Origin: Anaerobaca lacustris
GTDB taxonomy: Bacteria > Planctomycetota > Phycisphaerae > Sedimentisphaerales > Anaerobacaceae
Direction: 5' to 3'
Assembly (NCBI RefSeq): GCF_030012215.1
Contig: NZ_JASCXX010000003.1
Coordinates: 186,001 to 250,000, forward strand
Length of the DNA: 64,000 nt
Of the stretch, positions 42,674-50,695 are shown piece by piece. Every line of letters begins with the position of its first letter. The first letter of the stretch is position 1. Both the position numbers and the translations under genes were made by a program. The notes beneath the pieces were generated by a model. That model saw only the letters and a program-made list of their open reading frames with translations. It did not search any database and was not told where the DNA came from.

Positions 42674-43462
42674 ATGCAAGTTTCGATTGTCACGGTCTGT
42701 TATAACAGTGCCGACACGCTGGGCGATACGGTGCAGAGCGTTTTCGGCCAGGGGGGTGCGAACGCCGAGCATGTCATCGTCGATGGGGGCTCGACGGATG
42801 GGACGGCCGAGCTGGTCGGCGGGTACAACGGGCAGATTGCGAAGTTCATCTCGGAGCCGGATGAGGGGATCTACGATGCGATGAACAAGGGGCTGCGGAT
42901 GGCGGCCGGCGAGATCGTTGGGTGCCTCAATGCCGACGATGTATACGCCGATAACAGCGTCCTCTCGGATGTGGCCGAGGCGATTGAATCGCAGGAACTC
43001 GATGCGGTCTACGGCGATCTGCTCTACGTTCGCCGGGACGATGGCGATAAGGTGGTCCGCTACTGGAAAGCGGGGCCGTACCTGCCCGGGGCCTTCCGCG
43101 TCGGCTGGGTGCCGCCGCATCCGACGTTTTTCTGTCGTCGGGAGTTGTTCGAGCAGTTCGGCTATTACGGGGCGCACTATCGGATCGCCGGGGATTTCGA
43201 GCTGATGCTGCGTCTGATGGAGAAGAATCGGATTCGCACGGGGTATATCCAGCGGCCGCTGGTGCGGATGCGGGTCGGCGGGCGGGCCAACACGCTTCGC
43301 GGCATGCTGCGCGGCAATCGGGAGATTCTGCATGCCTTTGCGGCCAACGGGTTGCGGCCGTCGGCCGGGTTCTTTTTGCGGAAGCCGCTGGCGAAGCTGG
43401 GGCAACTGGCCCGGCGGCCTCGCGAGCGGGAAGTTCTCGGCTCGGGCGGCCGATTGGGCTAA
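42674..43462 (+). CDS. Glycosyltransferase, GT2 family
   Basis: A 262-residue GT-A enzyme with the GT2 start MQVSIVTVCYNSADTLGDTVQSV, VIVDGGSTDGT, SEPDEGIYDAMNKGL and the metal-binding region GCLNADDVYAD. C-terminal HPTFFCRRELFEQFG and IAGDFELMLRL match the WcaA/WbbD-like subgroup of exopolysaccharide transferases. It begins 8 bp after the pyruvyltransferase-like gene. The next 112 bp to the sugar transferase hold no site I can name. Confidence 0.92.
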   Translation: MQVSIVTVCYNSADTLGDTVQSVFGQGGANAEHVIVDGGSTDGTAELVGGYNGQIAKFISEPDEGIYDAMNKGLRMAAGEIVGCLNADDVYADNSVLSDVAEAIESQELDAVYGDLLYVRRDDGDKVVRYWKAGPYLPGAFRVGWVPPHPTFFCRRELFEQFGYYGAHYRIAGDFELMLRLMEKNRIRTGYIQRPLVRMRVGGRANTLRGMLRGNREILHAFAANGLRPSAGFFLRKPLAKLGQLARRPREREVLGSGGRLG

Positions 43463-43574
43463 TGCTCCGGGTCTGCTCTGGCCGATGTAAATCCTATAAT
43501 CCATTAATCCATATCGATGTGTGTCGTGCGGGAACACTGGCGGCCGGGCTTTTGTAGAGGCAGACCGGGGTAGT

Positions 43575-44312
43575 ATGGAGCAACGAGCGCGTCTTGGTGA
43601 GGCAAGTCGAGCGGTGACGGCGGATTGCGAGCCGGTGGCCCAGACGGGCGTGATTCGGTTTCGCCCGTCCGCTGCGGCGCCGCGTCTTCGCGGGGTCGAT
43701 GGGCATGTCGAACCTTCGACCTTCGCGATCGCGCAGCCGTCGAAGGCGGTGGAACTGCTGATCCGGCTGCTGGACATTATCGGCTCGCTGTTCATCCTCG
43801 CCTGGACCCTGCCGTTCATGGTCGTTGCGGCCGTGGCGATCAAGCTCAGTTCGCGCGGCCCGGTCCTGTACCGTCAGCAGCGGGTCGGCGAGGGCGGGCG
43901 TCTGTTCAATCTGTACAAGTTCCGCACGATGATCGACAATGCGGAAAAGCACGTCGGCCCGGTCCTGGCGTCGAAGGACGACAGCCGGGTTACCGCCGTC
44001 GGCCGCATCCTCCGGCGGACGCGGCTGGATGAGCTGCCCCAACTGTACAACATCCTGCGAGGCGATATGAGCCTGGTCGGGCCCCGGCCCGAGCGGCCCT
44101 ATTTCGTCCAACGGCACAAGGCCCTTCAGGGCGTGCGGCTGGTCGTCAAGCCGGGCCTGACGGGCTTGGCCCAGGTCCGCAGCTTCTACGACCTCAAGCC
44201 GGCCCACAAGGTCAAGTACGACTACATCTACATCCAGAACCGCTCCTTCCTGCTGAACCTCTACATCCTCCTCCAGACCGTCCCGGTGCTCTTCGCAAAG
44301 AAGGGCTGGTAA
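43575..44312 (+). CDS. Undecaprenyl-phosphate sugar phosphotransferase (WcaJ/PglC-like)
   Basis: This enzyme probably loads the first sugar phosphate onto undecaprenyl phosphate and so starts repeat-unit assembly. The 245-residue protein has an N-terminal polar region (1-55), one membrane hairpin at about 60-85 (LLDIIGSLFILAWTLPFMVV) and the catalytic domain of the bacterial sugar transferase family. Motifs there are RGPVLYRQQRVGEGG, FNLYKFRTM, RLDELPQLYNILRGDMSLVGPRPE and KPGLTGLAQV. It lacks the N-terminal helix bundle and Rossmann domain of long WbaP/WcaJ proteins, so it is a short PGT. The ATG at 43575 was chosen; a GTG at 43521 is possible. Confidence 0.92.
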   Translation: MEQRARLGEASRAVTADCEPVAQTGVIRFRPSAAAPRLRGVDGHVEPSTFAIAQPSKAVELLIRLLDIIGSLFILAWTLPFMVVAAVAIKLSSRGPVLYRQQRVGEGGRLFNLYKFRTMIDNAEKHVGPVLASKDDSRVTAVGRILRRTRLDELPQLYNILRGDMSLVGPRPERPYFVQRHKALQGVRLVVKPGLTGLAQVRSFYDLKPAHKVKYDYIYIQNRSFLLNLYILLQTVPVLFAKKGW

Positions 44313-44402
44313 GCCCGCGATGCTCTGCGGTCGGATCGCCCGACCGTCCCACCCTCCCGTGCTCCCAGAGAAACCTTTCCACGTATCCCGGCGAGAATCC
44401 CG

Positions 44403-45065
44403 ATGACCTGGCTACGCAATCGGGCCCGAGACGGCTCCTGGCTGTGGTTCGTTCTGCGGCGAAGGGTTTACCAGAAAGGGCACGCTCTCCAGCGGCTCCT
44501 GATCGGACCTCGGCTGCCGGTCAATCCGGACGGCAGGGTCAGGGTTCACCTCGGTTGCGGCGACGTGAATGCCACCGGGTTCATCAACGTGGATGCCTCT
44601 GCGGTGCCGCACGTCCACTACGTTCGCGACGTGACGGACCTGTCCATCTTCCCCGACGGCTTCGCCGACCTGGTCTACGCCTGCCACGTCCTGGAGCACG
44701 TCCGGCATCCGATGGTGACGCGGACGCTCTGGGAGTGGCGGCGGGTTCTGAAGCCGGGCGGTGTCCTGAGGCTGTCCGTTCCCGACTTCGAGCGGATTCT
44801 GCACGTCTACGAGGCCTGCGACCGCGATCTGCAGAGCGTCGTCGGTTTTTTTATGGGGGGGCAGCAACTCCCACACGATACGCACTGCAGCGTGTTCGAT
44901 CGGGCGTACCTTTCGCAGAAGCTCGTCGAGAGCGGCTTTCGCGAGGTCAGGCAGTGGGATGCGCGCCGTGCGGAAGATCATGAGATGGACGATTGGGCGT
45001 CGCGGCAGATCGAGCGGTCGGGCCGGTGGTTCGACATCAGTCTCAACCTCGAGGCCGTCAAGTAG
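44403..45065 (+). CDS. SAM-dependent methyltransferase (sugar-modifying)
   Basis: A 220-residue class I methyltransferase: VHLGCGDVNATGFINVDA (SAM-binding loop plus acidic strand 2), FADLVYACHVLEHVRHPM, then WRRVLKPGGVLRLSVPDFERI, all in the usual order. The family is common in polysaccharide clusters, where it methylates a sugar. It is 90 bp after the sugar phosphotransferase and 15 bp before a GT2 gene. Confidence 0.88.
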   Translation: MTWLRNRARDGSWLWFVLRRRVYQKGHALQRLLIGPRLPVNPDGRVRVHLGCGDVNATGFINVDASAVPHVHYVRDVTDLSIFPDGFADLVYACHVLEHVRHPMVTRTLWEWRRVLKPGGVLRLSVPDFERILHVYEACDRDLQSVVGFFMGGQQLPHDTHCSVFDRAYLSQKLVESGFREVRQWDARRAEDHEMDDWASRQIERSGRWFDISLNLEAVK

Positions 45066-45080
45066 CGTAAGAGTGTCGCT

Positions 45081-45923
45081 GTGAGCATGAAGGAAGATGT
45101 GTTGGAGCGCGACTTTCCGTGGCCGAAGATCACCGTCGTAACGCCCTCGTACAACCAGGGGCAGTACCTGGAGAGCACCATTCTCAGTGTTCTCGATCAG
45201 AGCTATCCCCATCTTGAGTACATCGTCGTCGACGGCGGCAGTACGGACGACAGCATCGAGATCATCCGGCGATACGAGCGGCATCTGACCGGCTGGATCA
45301 GTGAAGAAGACGGTGGTCAGGCCCATGCGATCGAGAAAGGATTCGCCGGGGCGACCGGCGAGCTTCTGAACTGGATCAACTCCGACGACCTTCTCTTTCC
45401 CGGGGCCCTGAGGCGCATCGCTCGCGCATGGATGGCCGAACCCCGCGCCGATCTGGTTGCGGGAGTGCACGCTTCGTGCGACGCCGACGGACGCATCACG
45501 CGGATCAGCGTGCCGCCGTGCCGGGCGGCGTTTTCTCCCCGATGCTGGATATTTCCCATCGGGCAGCCTTCCACGTTTTTCACGCGGAGGGGCTATCTGC
45601 GGGTCGGGGGCATACGCCGGGACCTCCATGCCATCATGGACCGCGAGTTGTACTATCGGATGATGAGATCGGGCGCCCGGCTGGTTGCGGCGAAAGGGCT
45701 TGTGGGGGCCTTCCGGTACCACGATCGGGGCAAGACGGCGTGCCGCAGGGATCTGTGGCGGCGGGAAATCCCCGAGTTTATGGGGTCCAACGGCATCTCG
45801 TCGAGGCGGCATGCGGCGGCGAGGTGCTGGATGCGCCTGGTCCGCTGCATCGACGGCAGCTATTGGCGGTCCTGGGCGATGACGCGGCGGCTGCGCGGTA
45901 TGATGCCGCAGGCCGTGGAGTGA
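45081..45923 (+). CDS. Glycosyltransferase, GT2 family
   Basis: A 280-residue GT-A transferase with ITVVTPSYNQGQYLESTILSVL, YIVVDGGSTDDS, SEEDGGQAHAIEKG and the catalytic-metal motif LNWINSDD. GTG start, with an ATG two codons later. It appears to be the last gene of the polysaccharide block on this strand, followed by 239 bp containing a sigma-70-type promoter for the next gene. Confidence 0.92.
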   Translation: MSMKEDVLERDFPWPKITVVTPSYNQGQYLESTILSVLDQSYPHLEYIVVDGGSTDDSIEIIRRYERHLTGWISEEDGGQAHAIEKGFAGATGELLNWINSDDLLFPGALRRIARAWMAEPRADLVAGVHASCDADGRITRISVPPCRAAFSPRCWIFPIGQPSTFFTRRGYLRVGGIRRDLHAIMDRELYYRMMRSGARLVAAKGLVGAFRYHDRGKTACRRDLWRREIPEFMGSNGISSRRHAAARCWMRLVRCIDGSYWRSWAMTRRLRGMMPQAVE

Positions 45924-46032
45924 ACCGGCCTTCGCTTCCTCTCGGCTGTTTCACGGGCAAGCTGCGAGACGGCCTTGTGGCCCGCGATTTATTCGGACCT
46001 AAAGTATTCAGACCCACATTGTTCTTTTTCTC

Positions 46033-46061
46033 TTTACACGCACCTGGCCGGTCGCTATAAT
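46033..46061 (+). promoter_or_regulatory. Sigma-70-type promoter for the anchored secreted protein
   Basis: TTTACA at 46033-46038 and a perfect TATAAT at 46056-46061, 17 bases apart. It lies 101 bp upstream of the ATG at 46163 and downstream of the last polysaccharide gene. Confidence 0.75.
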
Positions 46062-46162
46062 GAGGGCATGGTAGGACGCCTTCCCGGCGCATGGCGCTTG
46101 GGAGGGGCTTCCGCATAGGGGGTGCGTCGGCTGCGACCGACGCGGTTACGGAGATTGGGGTG

Positions 46163-46831
46163 ATGAAAAGCACTTGGAAAGTCTACGGGTCCGTTCTCGG
46201 CGTTATGTCGCTATTCGGTGCGATGCCGCTGCCGGCCGGCGCCAACCTGATCCAGAACGGCAGCTTCGAAGACAGCATCTATTCGTCCGTCGCTACATGG
46301 GAAACGCTCTATGTGGGCTCGACGGCAATTGCAGGCTGGACGGTGATCGGGACGGGGAAAGCGACGGACTCGATCGACTACGTTGGCGGATACTGGGAGG
46401 CCTCGCACGGCGTTCGCAGCGTGGACCTGGACGGTCGCGCCGCGAGCGGGGGCGTGGAGCAGGCCTTCGGCACGAATCCCGGAACGACGTACCACGTCTC
46501 GTTCGACATCGCCGGCAATCCGGATTGGATCGGGATCAAGACGATGGCGGTTTCCGCCGTCGGCGAAGCGACGCAATCGGCGATCTTCAGCTTCGACAAC
46601 ACGGGGCATTCCCATGACTCGATGGGCTGGACGACGGTGGAGTGGTTCTTCGTCGCCGACGCTCCGAGCACGACGCTTCGATTCGTCTCGCTGACCGAAG
46701 CCAACAAGGGATATGGCATGGCGCTGGACAACGTCGTGGTGCACGTGCCGGTCCCCGGGGCGGTGTTGCTGGGAGTGCTGGGGCTTGGCGGCAGCGGCGG
46801 CCTGCTGCGGTGGCGTCGGCGTACGGCCTGA
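46163..46831 (+). CDS. Secreted choice-of-anchor/DUF642-like protein with PEP-CTERM-type tail
   Basis: A 222-residue exported protein: a signal peptide at 1-28 (ending near LPAGA), then NLIQNGSFEDS and WTVIGTGKATDSIDYVGGYWEASHGVRSVDLDG, a beta-sandwich pattern shared with DUF642 and choice-of-anchor C proteins. The tail VPVPGAVLLGVLGLGGSGGLLRWRRR is a short motif, a hydrophobic helix and a basic cluster, as in PEP-CTERM sorting signals. Such tails direct surface sorting by exosortase-type enzymes; no exosortase gene is in the window. Start chosen at 46163, where the signal peptide begins. It may be surface- or matrix-associated, near the polysaccharide genes. Confidence 0.8.
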   Translation: MKSTWKVYGSVLGVMSLFGAMPLPAGANLIQNGSFEDSIYSSVATWETLYVGSTAIAGWTVIGTGKATDSIDYVGGYWEASHGVRSVDLDGRAASGGVEQAFGTNPGTTYHVSFDIAGNPDWIGIKTMAVSAVGEATQSAIFSFDNTGHSHDSMGWTTVEWFFVADAPSTTLRFVSLTEANKGYGMALDNVVVHVPVPGAVLLGVLGLGGSGGLLRWRRRTA

Positions 46832-46931
46832 CGGCAGTCGCGAGGCCGGCGCATAGGCCATCCGCTTCGGTGCCTCTCGGCGATGCTTTGTCTTTCATGT
46901 CTGCGGCCGGCGGGTCGGCACGTGAACCAGG

Positions 46932-48254
46932 TCACACCTTCGGATAGACCCAGGGGCCCCGGTACTCACGGCGCAGCAGCTTGTTGGCGTCGGGGTCGTC
47001 CACGCACACCTCTTTCGCGCCGTCCCACGTGACACTGCGTCCGAGCTTGTACGACAGCATTCCCAGCAGGCTCAGGTTCGTCGAGTAGTGAATCGCCTCA
47101 ACGTCGCACACGGGCCGGCGGCTCGTCTCGATTGCTTCGAGGAAGTCGGCCCACAGCTCCTTGATGTTCTGTGCATCCGGCTGGTTCAGCTTCGGCTCTT
47201 CATGGATCTCCGGCTCGCCCCGGCCGCTCGGATAGAACGTCCAGCCCCGCTGCCAGCCCATGTGGAACGTCCCTTTGGTCCCGTAGAAATAGCAGCCGAC
47301 GCTCTCGGTCTTGTCCGTCGGATTGCCTGCGAACTGCCGGTGCTCCCACGTGACCGTGAAATCCTCGAACTGATAGTTCGCCACCTGGTGGTCGGGCGCA
47401 TCGGTCGTCTGGTGTTCGGCCGTGAGGATCGGCGCGCCCTTGATCGGCCGCCCGCCGGTCGAATGGACGCTCTTGGGCCACTTCTCGTCCATGACCCACA
47501 GGACCTGGTCCATCCAGTGGACGCCCCAGTCGCCTAAGGTGCCGTTGGCGTAGTCGAGATAGTTGCGGAACCCTCGCGGATGCGCGCCGCCGTTGAACGG
47601 CCGCAGCGGCGCTGGGCCGCACCACAGGTCCCAATTCAATTCTTTTGGTGGCTCGATGTTCTTGCGAGGCTGCTCGGGCCCGCCGCCGTAGAGCACGAAG
47701 CACTTGACCATTCCGATCTTGCCGGCCCGGCCTTCGCGCAGAAACTGCCTGCCGGAGATATTGTGCGGCGAGACCCTCCGATGCGTGCCCACCTGTACGA
47801 CGCGGCCGGCGGCGCGCGCGGCATCGACCATCGCCCGGCCTTCCATGATCGTATGACTGATCGGCTTCTCCACATACACGTGGGCGCCCGCCTCGACGGC
47901 GGCGATCGTCGGCAGGGCGTGCCAGTGGTCCGGCGTTGCGACGATCGCGATGTCGGGCTTCTCGGCCGCCAGCATCTCGCGATAGTCCTCATAGTGCCTG
48001 GGCGTCTCGCTGGTCCACTTGGCGACTTCCTCGCCGCATCGGGCGAGCTGGCGACGGTCCACGTCCACCAGCGCCACCGGCTTGCAGTGGCCGCAGGCCA
48101 CTGCCTCCCGCAGGATATTCGTGCCCCACCAGCCGGCGCCGATCAGGGCGGTGCGGTAGGTCTTGTCCTTCTGGGCGGCGACGATGCCGGGAAAGCTCAG
48201 GGCCAGTCCGGCCGCGAGCGAACCTCTCAGGAAACGGCGGCGATTCATCAACAT
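46932..48254 (-). CDS. Tat-exported Gfo/Idh/MocA family oxidoreductase
   Basis: A 440-residue NAD(P)-dependent sugar oxidoreductase-like protein. The N-terminus MLMNRRRFLRGSLAAGLALS is a twin-arginine signal. The Rossmann domain follows (YRTALIGAGWWGTNI). The family motif EKPISHTIMEGRAM contains the EKP catalytic Lys. The C-terminal beta domain is typical of planctomycete-rich members (DWGVHWMDQVLWVMDEKWP). The double ATG-TTG-ATG start is preceded by GGAGG at a good distance. Substrate unknown. It is divergent from hemA; a weak -35/-10-like pair on the minus strand near 48341-48371 has a 19-base spacer. Confidence 0.9.
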   Translation of the reverse strand: MLMNRRRFLRGSLAAGLALSFPGIVAAQKDKTYRTALIGAGWWGTNILREAVACGHCKPVALVDVDRRQLARCGEEVAKWTSETPRHYEDYREMLAAEKPDIAIVATPDHWHALPTIAAVEAGAHVYVEKPISHTIMEGRAMVDAARAAGRVVQVGTHRRVSPHNISGRQFLREGRAGKIGMVKCFVLYGGGPEQPRKNIEPPKELNWDLWCGPAPLRPFNGGAHPRGFRNYLDYANGTLGDWGVHWMDQVLWVMDEKWPKSVHSTGGRPIKGAPILTAEHQTTDAPDHQVANYQFEDFTVTWEHRQFAGNPTDKTESVGCYFYGTKGTFHMGWQRGWTFYPSGRGEPEIHEEPKLNQPDAQNIKELWADFLEAIETSRRPVCDVEAIHYSTNLSLLGMLSYKLGRSVTWDGAKEVCVDDPDANKLLRREYRGPWVYPKV

Positions 48255-48402
48255 GGCGATGCCTCCATTGTCGGTTGTGTACGATCTGCGAATCCGGATT
48301 TCGTCATTCACTCGGCCGGACAGGGCCGTTTCCGACCGCTGTAGTATTGACCGGCTGCGTTGCCAAGTCAAGCGCCAACCGCCAGGACGCGGACGGGAGT
48401 GC

Positions 48403-48431
48403 TTGATGAAGAACCGTCGTGCTGCTACACT
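48403..48431 (+). promoter_or_regulatory. Sigma-70-type promoter for the hemA operon
   Basis: TTGATG at 48403-48408 and TACACT at 48426-48431 are spaced 17 bases, 43 bp upstream of the hemA ATG. Each box differs from consensus at two positions. Confidence 0.5.
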
Positions 48432-48473
48432 GTATAGCTCTGTAATGGTTCTCTTCCCGGATTCGACCGTCGC

Positions 48474-49745
48474 ATGAAGCTGGTTCTGGACAATCTGACG
48501 TATCACGACTGCCCCGTGGAGCTGCGGGAGAAGGTCACCTTTGCGCCCGAGCAGCGACAGGGGCTGCTCAAGGCCCTGCACCGCAGCGACGCCGTGCAGG
48601 AGGCGGTGATTCTCCAGACCTGCAACCGACTGGAATTCTACCTCTACGCCAAGAAGGACTGCGATTGCCGGGCCCTTCTGGGCGAGATGCTCGCCTCGCA
48701 GGGGGCCGAGGCCGCCGGCGTCTGGGCCGAGCATGGGCGCGAGACGACGGGGATCGACGTGGCCCGCCACCTGTTTGAGGTCGCGGCCGGCCTGGATTCG
48801 CAGATGGTCGGCGAGAACCAGATCCTGGCCCAGGTCAAGGCGGCCTACACCGAATCGCTCGAAGCGCGGATGAGCAAGCTGATCTTCCATCGGCTCTTCC
48901 ACCACGCGTTTCGCGCCGGCAAGGCCGTCCGCACGCACACGGATATCAACTGCGGGGCCGTCTCCATCGGTCTGGCGGCCGTCGAGCTGGCGCGAGATAA
49001 GGTGAATCTGCGCCGTGCGCGCGCCCTGGTGATTGGGGCCGGCGAGAACGCCGAGCTGGTGGTCCGCTACCTGATCAAGGCGGGCCTGTCCAATCTGGTG
49101 ATCGCCAATCGGGATGTGGAGAAGGCCCGGGCGATGGCCCGCCGCTTCGGCACAGCCAAGGCGATCGGTCTGGCCGAGATCGGCGGCCAGCTTGCCGACG
49201 TCGATCTGATCGTCGGTTCGACGGCGGCGGCCGAGCCGATCCTGACGTACGACAACGCCGCGTGGCATTTGTCGGGCCGGACCAAGCCGATGCTGATCGT
49301 CGATATCGCCGTGCCGCGCGACATCGATCCGGCGATGGAACGCTTCGACTTCGTGACGCTCTACAACATCGACGACCTCAACGGCCAGATCGACGCCAAC
49401 CGCGACAAACGCAATAGCGAAGTGCCCAAGGCCCGCGCCATCGTCGAGGAGTTCGTCGGTGTGTTCTCGCTGTGGTATGAGTCGCTCGATCTGGTTCCCG
49501 TGATCGCGCGATTGACGCAGGCCGGGCTCGATCTGGCCCGCAGCGAGGCCCGACGCTACGCGGGCGATTTCGGCGACGGCAACGCCGACAAGCTTCAGGC
49601 GTTCGCCGAGTCGCTCGTCAAGAAGGTCCTGCACGGCCCGATCAGTATCATCAAGGACGGCTCCGGCGAGCCGACCGTCGAGCAGCTCCAGGCCGTCGAT
49701 CTGATCAACCGGATGTTCCTTACGCAAGACAAGGGCGGACAATGA
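48474..49745 (+). CDS. hemA: Glutamyl-tRNA reductase
   Basis: HemA reduces glutamyl-tRNA to glutamate-1-semialdehyde, the first committed step of C5-pathway tetrapyrrole synthesis. The 423-residue protein has the catalytic Cys50 in LQTCNRLEFY, GLDSQMVGENQILAQVKAAY, the NADPH-binding RALVIGAGENAELVVRYL and the C-terminal dimerisation helices. Length is normal. The stop overlaps hemC (ATGA). It is the first gene of a hemA-hemC-cobA/hemD block. hemL, which makes ALA from the semialdehyde, is not in the window. Confidence 0.96.
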   Translation: MKLVLDNLTYHDCPVELREKVTFAPEQRQGLLKALHRSDAVQEAVILQTCNRLEFYLYAKKDCDCRALLGEMLASQGAEAAGVWAEHGRETTGIDVARHLFEVAAGLDSQMVGENQILAQVKAAYTESLEARMSKLIFHRLFHHAFRAGKAVRTHTDINCGAVSIGLAAVELARDKVNLRRARALVIGAGENAELVVRYLIKAGLSNLVIANRDVEKARAMARRFGTAKAIGLAEIGGQLADVDLIVGSTAAAEPILTYDNAAWHLSGRTKPMLIVDIAVPRDIDPAMERFDFVTLYNIDDLNGQIDANRDKRNSEVPKARAIVEEFVGVFSLWYESLDLVPVIARLTQAGLDLARSEARRYAGDFGDGNADKLQAFAESLVKKVLHGPISIIKDGSGEPTVEQLQAVDLINRMFLTQDKGGQ

Positions 49746-50695
49746 GTCGGGTCCTGACCGTTGCGACGCGCCGAGGCGACCTGGCTGTCGTCCAGACGCA
49801 GAGCATCATCGCCGCAATCCGGCAGCGACACCCCGACGTCGAGGTCCGAATCCGGGAGGTGACCAGCGAAGGCGACCGCGACCGTCAGACGATCCTCTGG
49901 CAGCTCAAGGACACCGGCTTCTTCACGTCCCGGCTGGAGGATGTGCTGCTGGCGTGCGAGGCGGATTTCGCGGTGCACAGCTTCAAAGACCTGCCGACGC
50001 GCCCGCGCGAGGGATTGACCGTTGCGGCGGTCTGCCGGCGGCGCTATCCCGAAGACTGCGTGCTGGCCCGGGAGCCTGTCGGTTCCCTCGATGCGCTTGG
50101 CGCCGGTGCGCGGGTGGGCACATCGAGCCTGCGGCGGGGGGCCCAACTGCGGCACCTGCGGGGCGATCTCGAACTGGTCCCCATCCGGGGCAACGTCCCG
50201 ACCCGCATCGGCAAGCTGCACGACGGCGACCTGGACGCGATCGTTCTGGCCCGAGCCGGGATCGAACGGCTGGATCTGGCCGCTGAAATCTCCTTCGTCT
50301 TCGATCCGCATCGGTTCCTTCCCGCCCCGGCCCAGGGCGCCCTGGCCGTGCAGACCCGCTGCAACGACGAGGCGACCAACGAGATCGTCGCGACGCTGGA
50401 CGATCCGCCCGCGCGGGTGGCGACCGACGCCGAACGCGAGGTGCTCACGGCGATGAAGTGCGGCTGCCATGCCCCGGTCGGGGCGTATGCCGAAGTGGCC
50501 GGCGACGAGATGGTCCTGGCGGCGTTCATCGCCGAGCCGAGCGGCTGTCGCCTGCTTCGGTCGCGGATGGCCGGGCCGTCGGCAAAGCCTCATGAGTTGG
50601 GCAGGAAGGTGGCGCGCGACTTGCTCGACGCCGGTGGAAGAGAGATCCTCGACGAGTTGGAAAAGGACAGGGACAAGGGCGATGGTACAACCTAA
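49742..50695 (+). CDS. hemC: Porphobilinogen deaminase (hydroxymethylbilane synthase)
   Basis: HemC joins four porphobilinogen units into hydroxymethylbilane. The 317-residue product has the substrate-binding patterns TVATRRGDLAVVQTQ, FAVHSFKDLPT and GTSSLRRGAQL, and the Cys that carries the dipyrromethane cofactor (Cys242 in MKCGCHAPVGAYA). Domain order and length are standard. The start overlaps hemA (ATGA) and the end overlaps the cobA/hemD fusion by 14 bp. Confidence 0.96.
   Translation: MSRVLTVATRRGDLAVVQTQSIIAAIRQRHPDVEVRIREVTSEGDRDRQTILWQLKDTGFFTSRLEDVLLACEADFAVHSFKDLPTRPREGLTVAAVCRRRYPEDCVLAREPVGSLDALGAGARVGTSSLRRGAQLRHLRGDLELVPIRGNVPTRIGKLHDGDLDAIVLARAGIERLDLAAEISFVFDPHRFLPAPAQGALAVQTRCNDEATNEIVATLDDPPARVATDAEREVLTAMKCGCHAPVGAYAEVAGDEMVLAAFIAEPSGCRLLRSRMAGPSAKPHELGRKVARDLLDAGGREILDELEKDRDKGDGTT

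Noticed and set aside
48341-48371. Promoter for the Gfo/Idh/MocA gene on the minus strand
   Set aside because: TTGACT and TACTAC-like boxes exist but the spacer is 19 bases, so I did not annotate it as a promoter.
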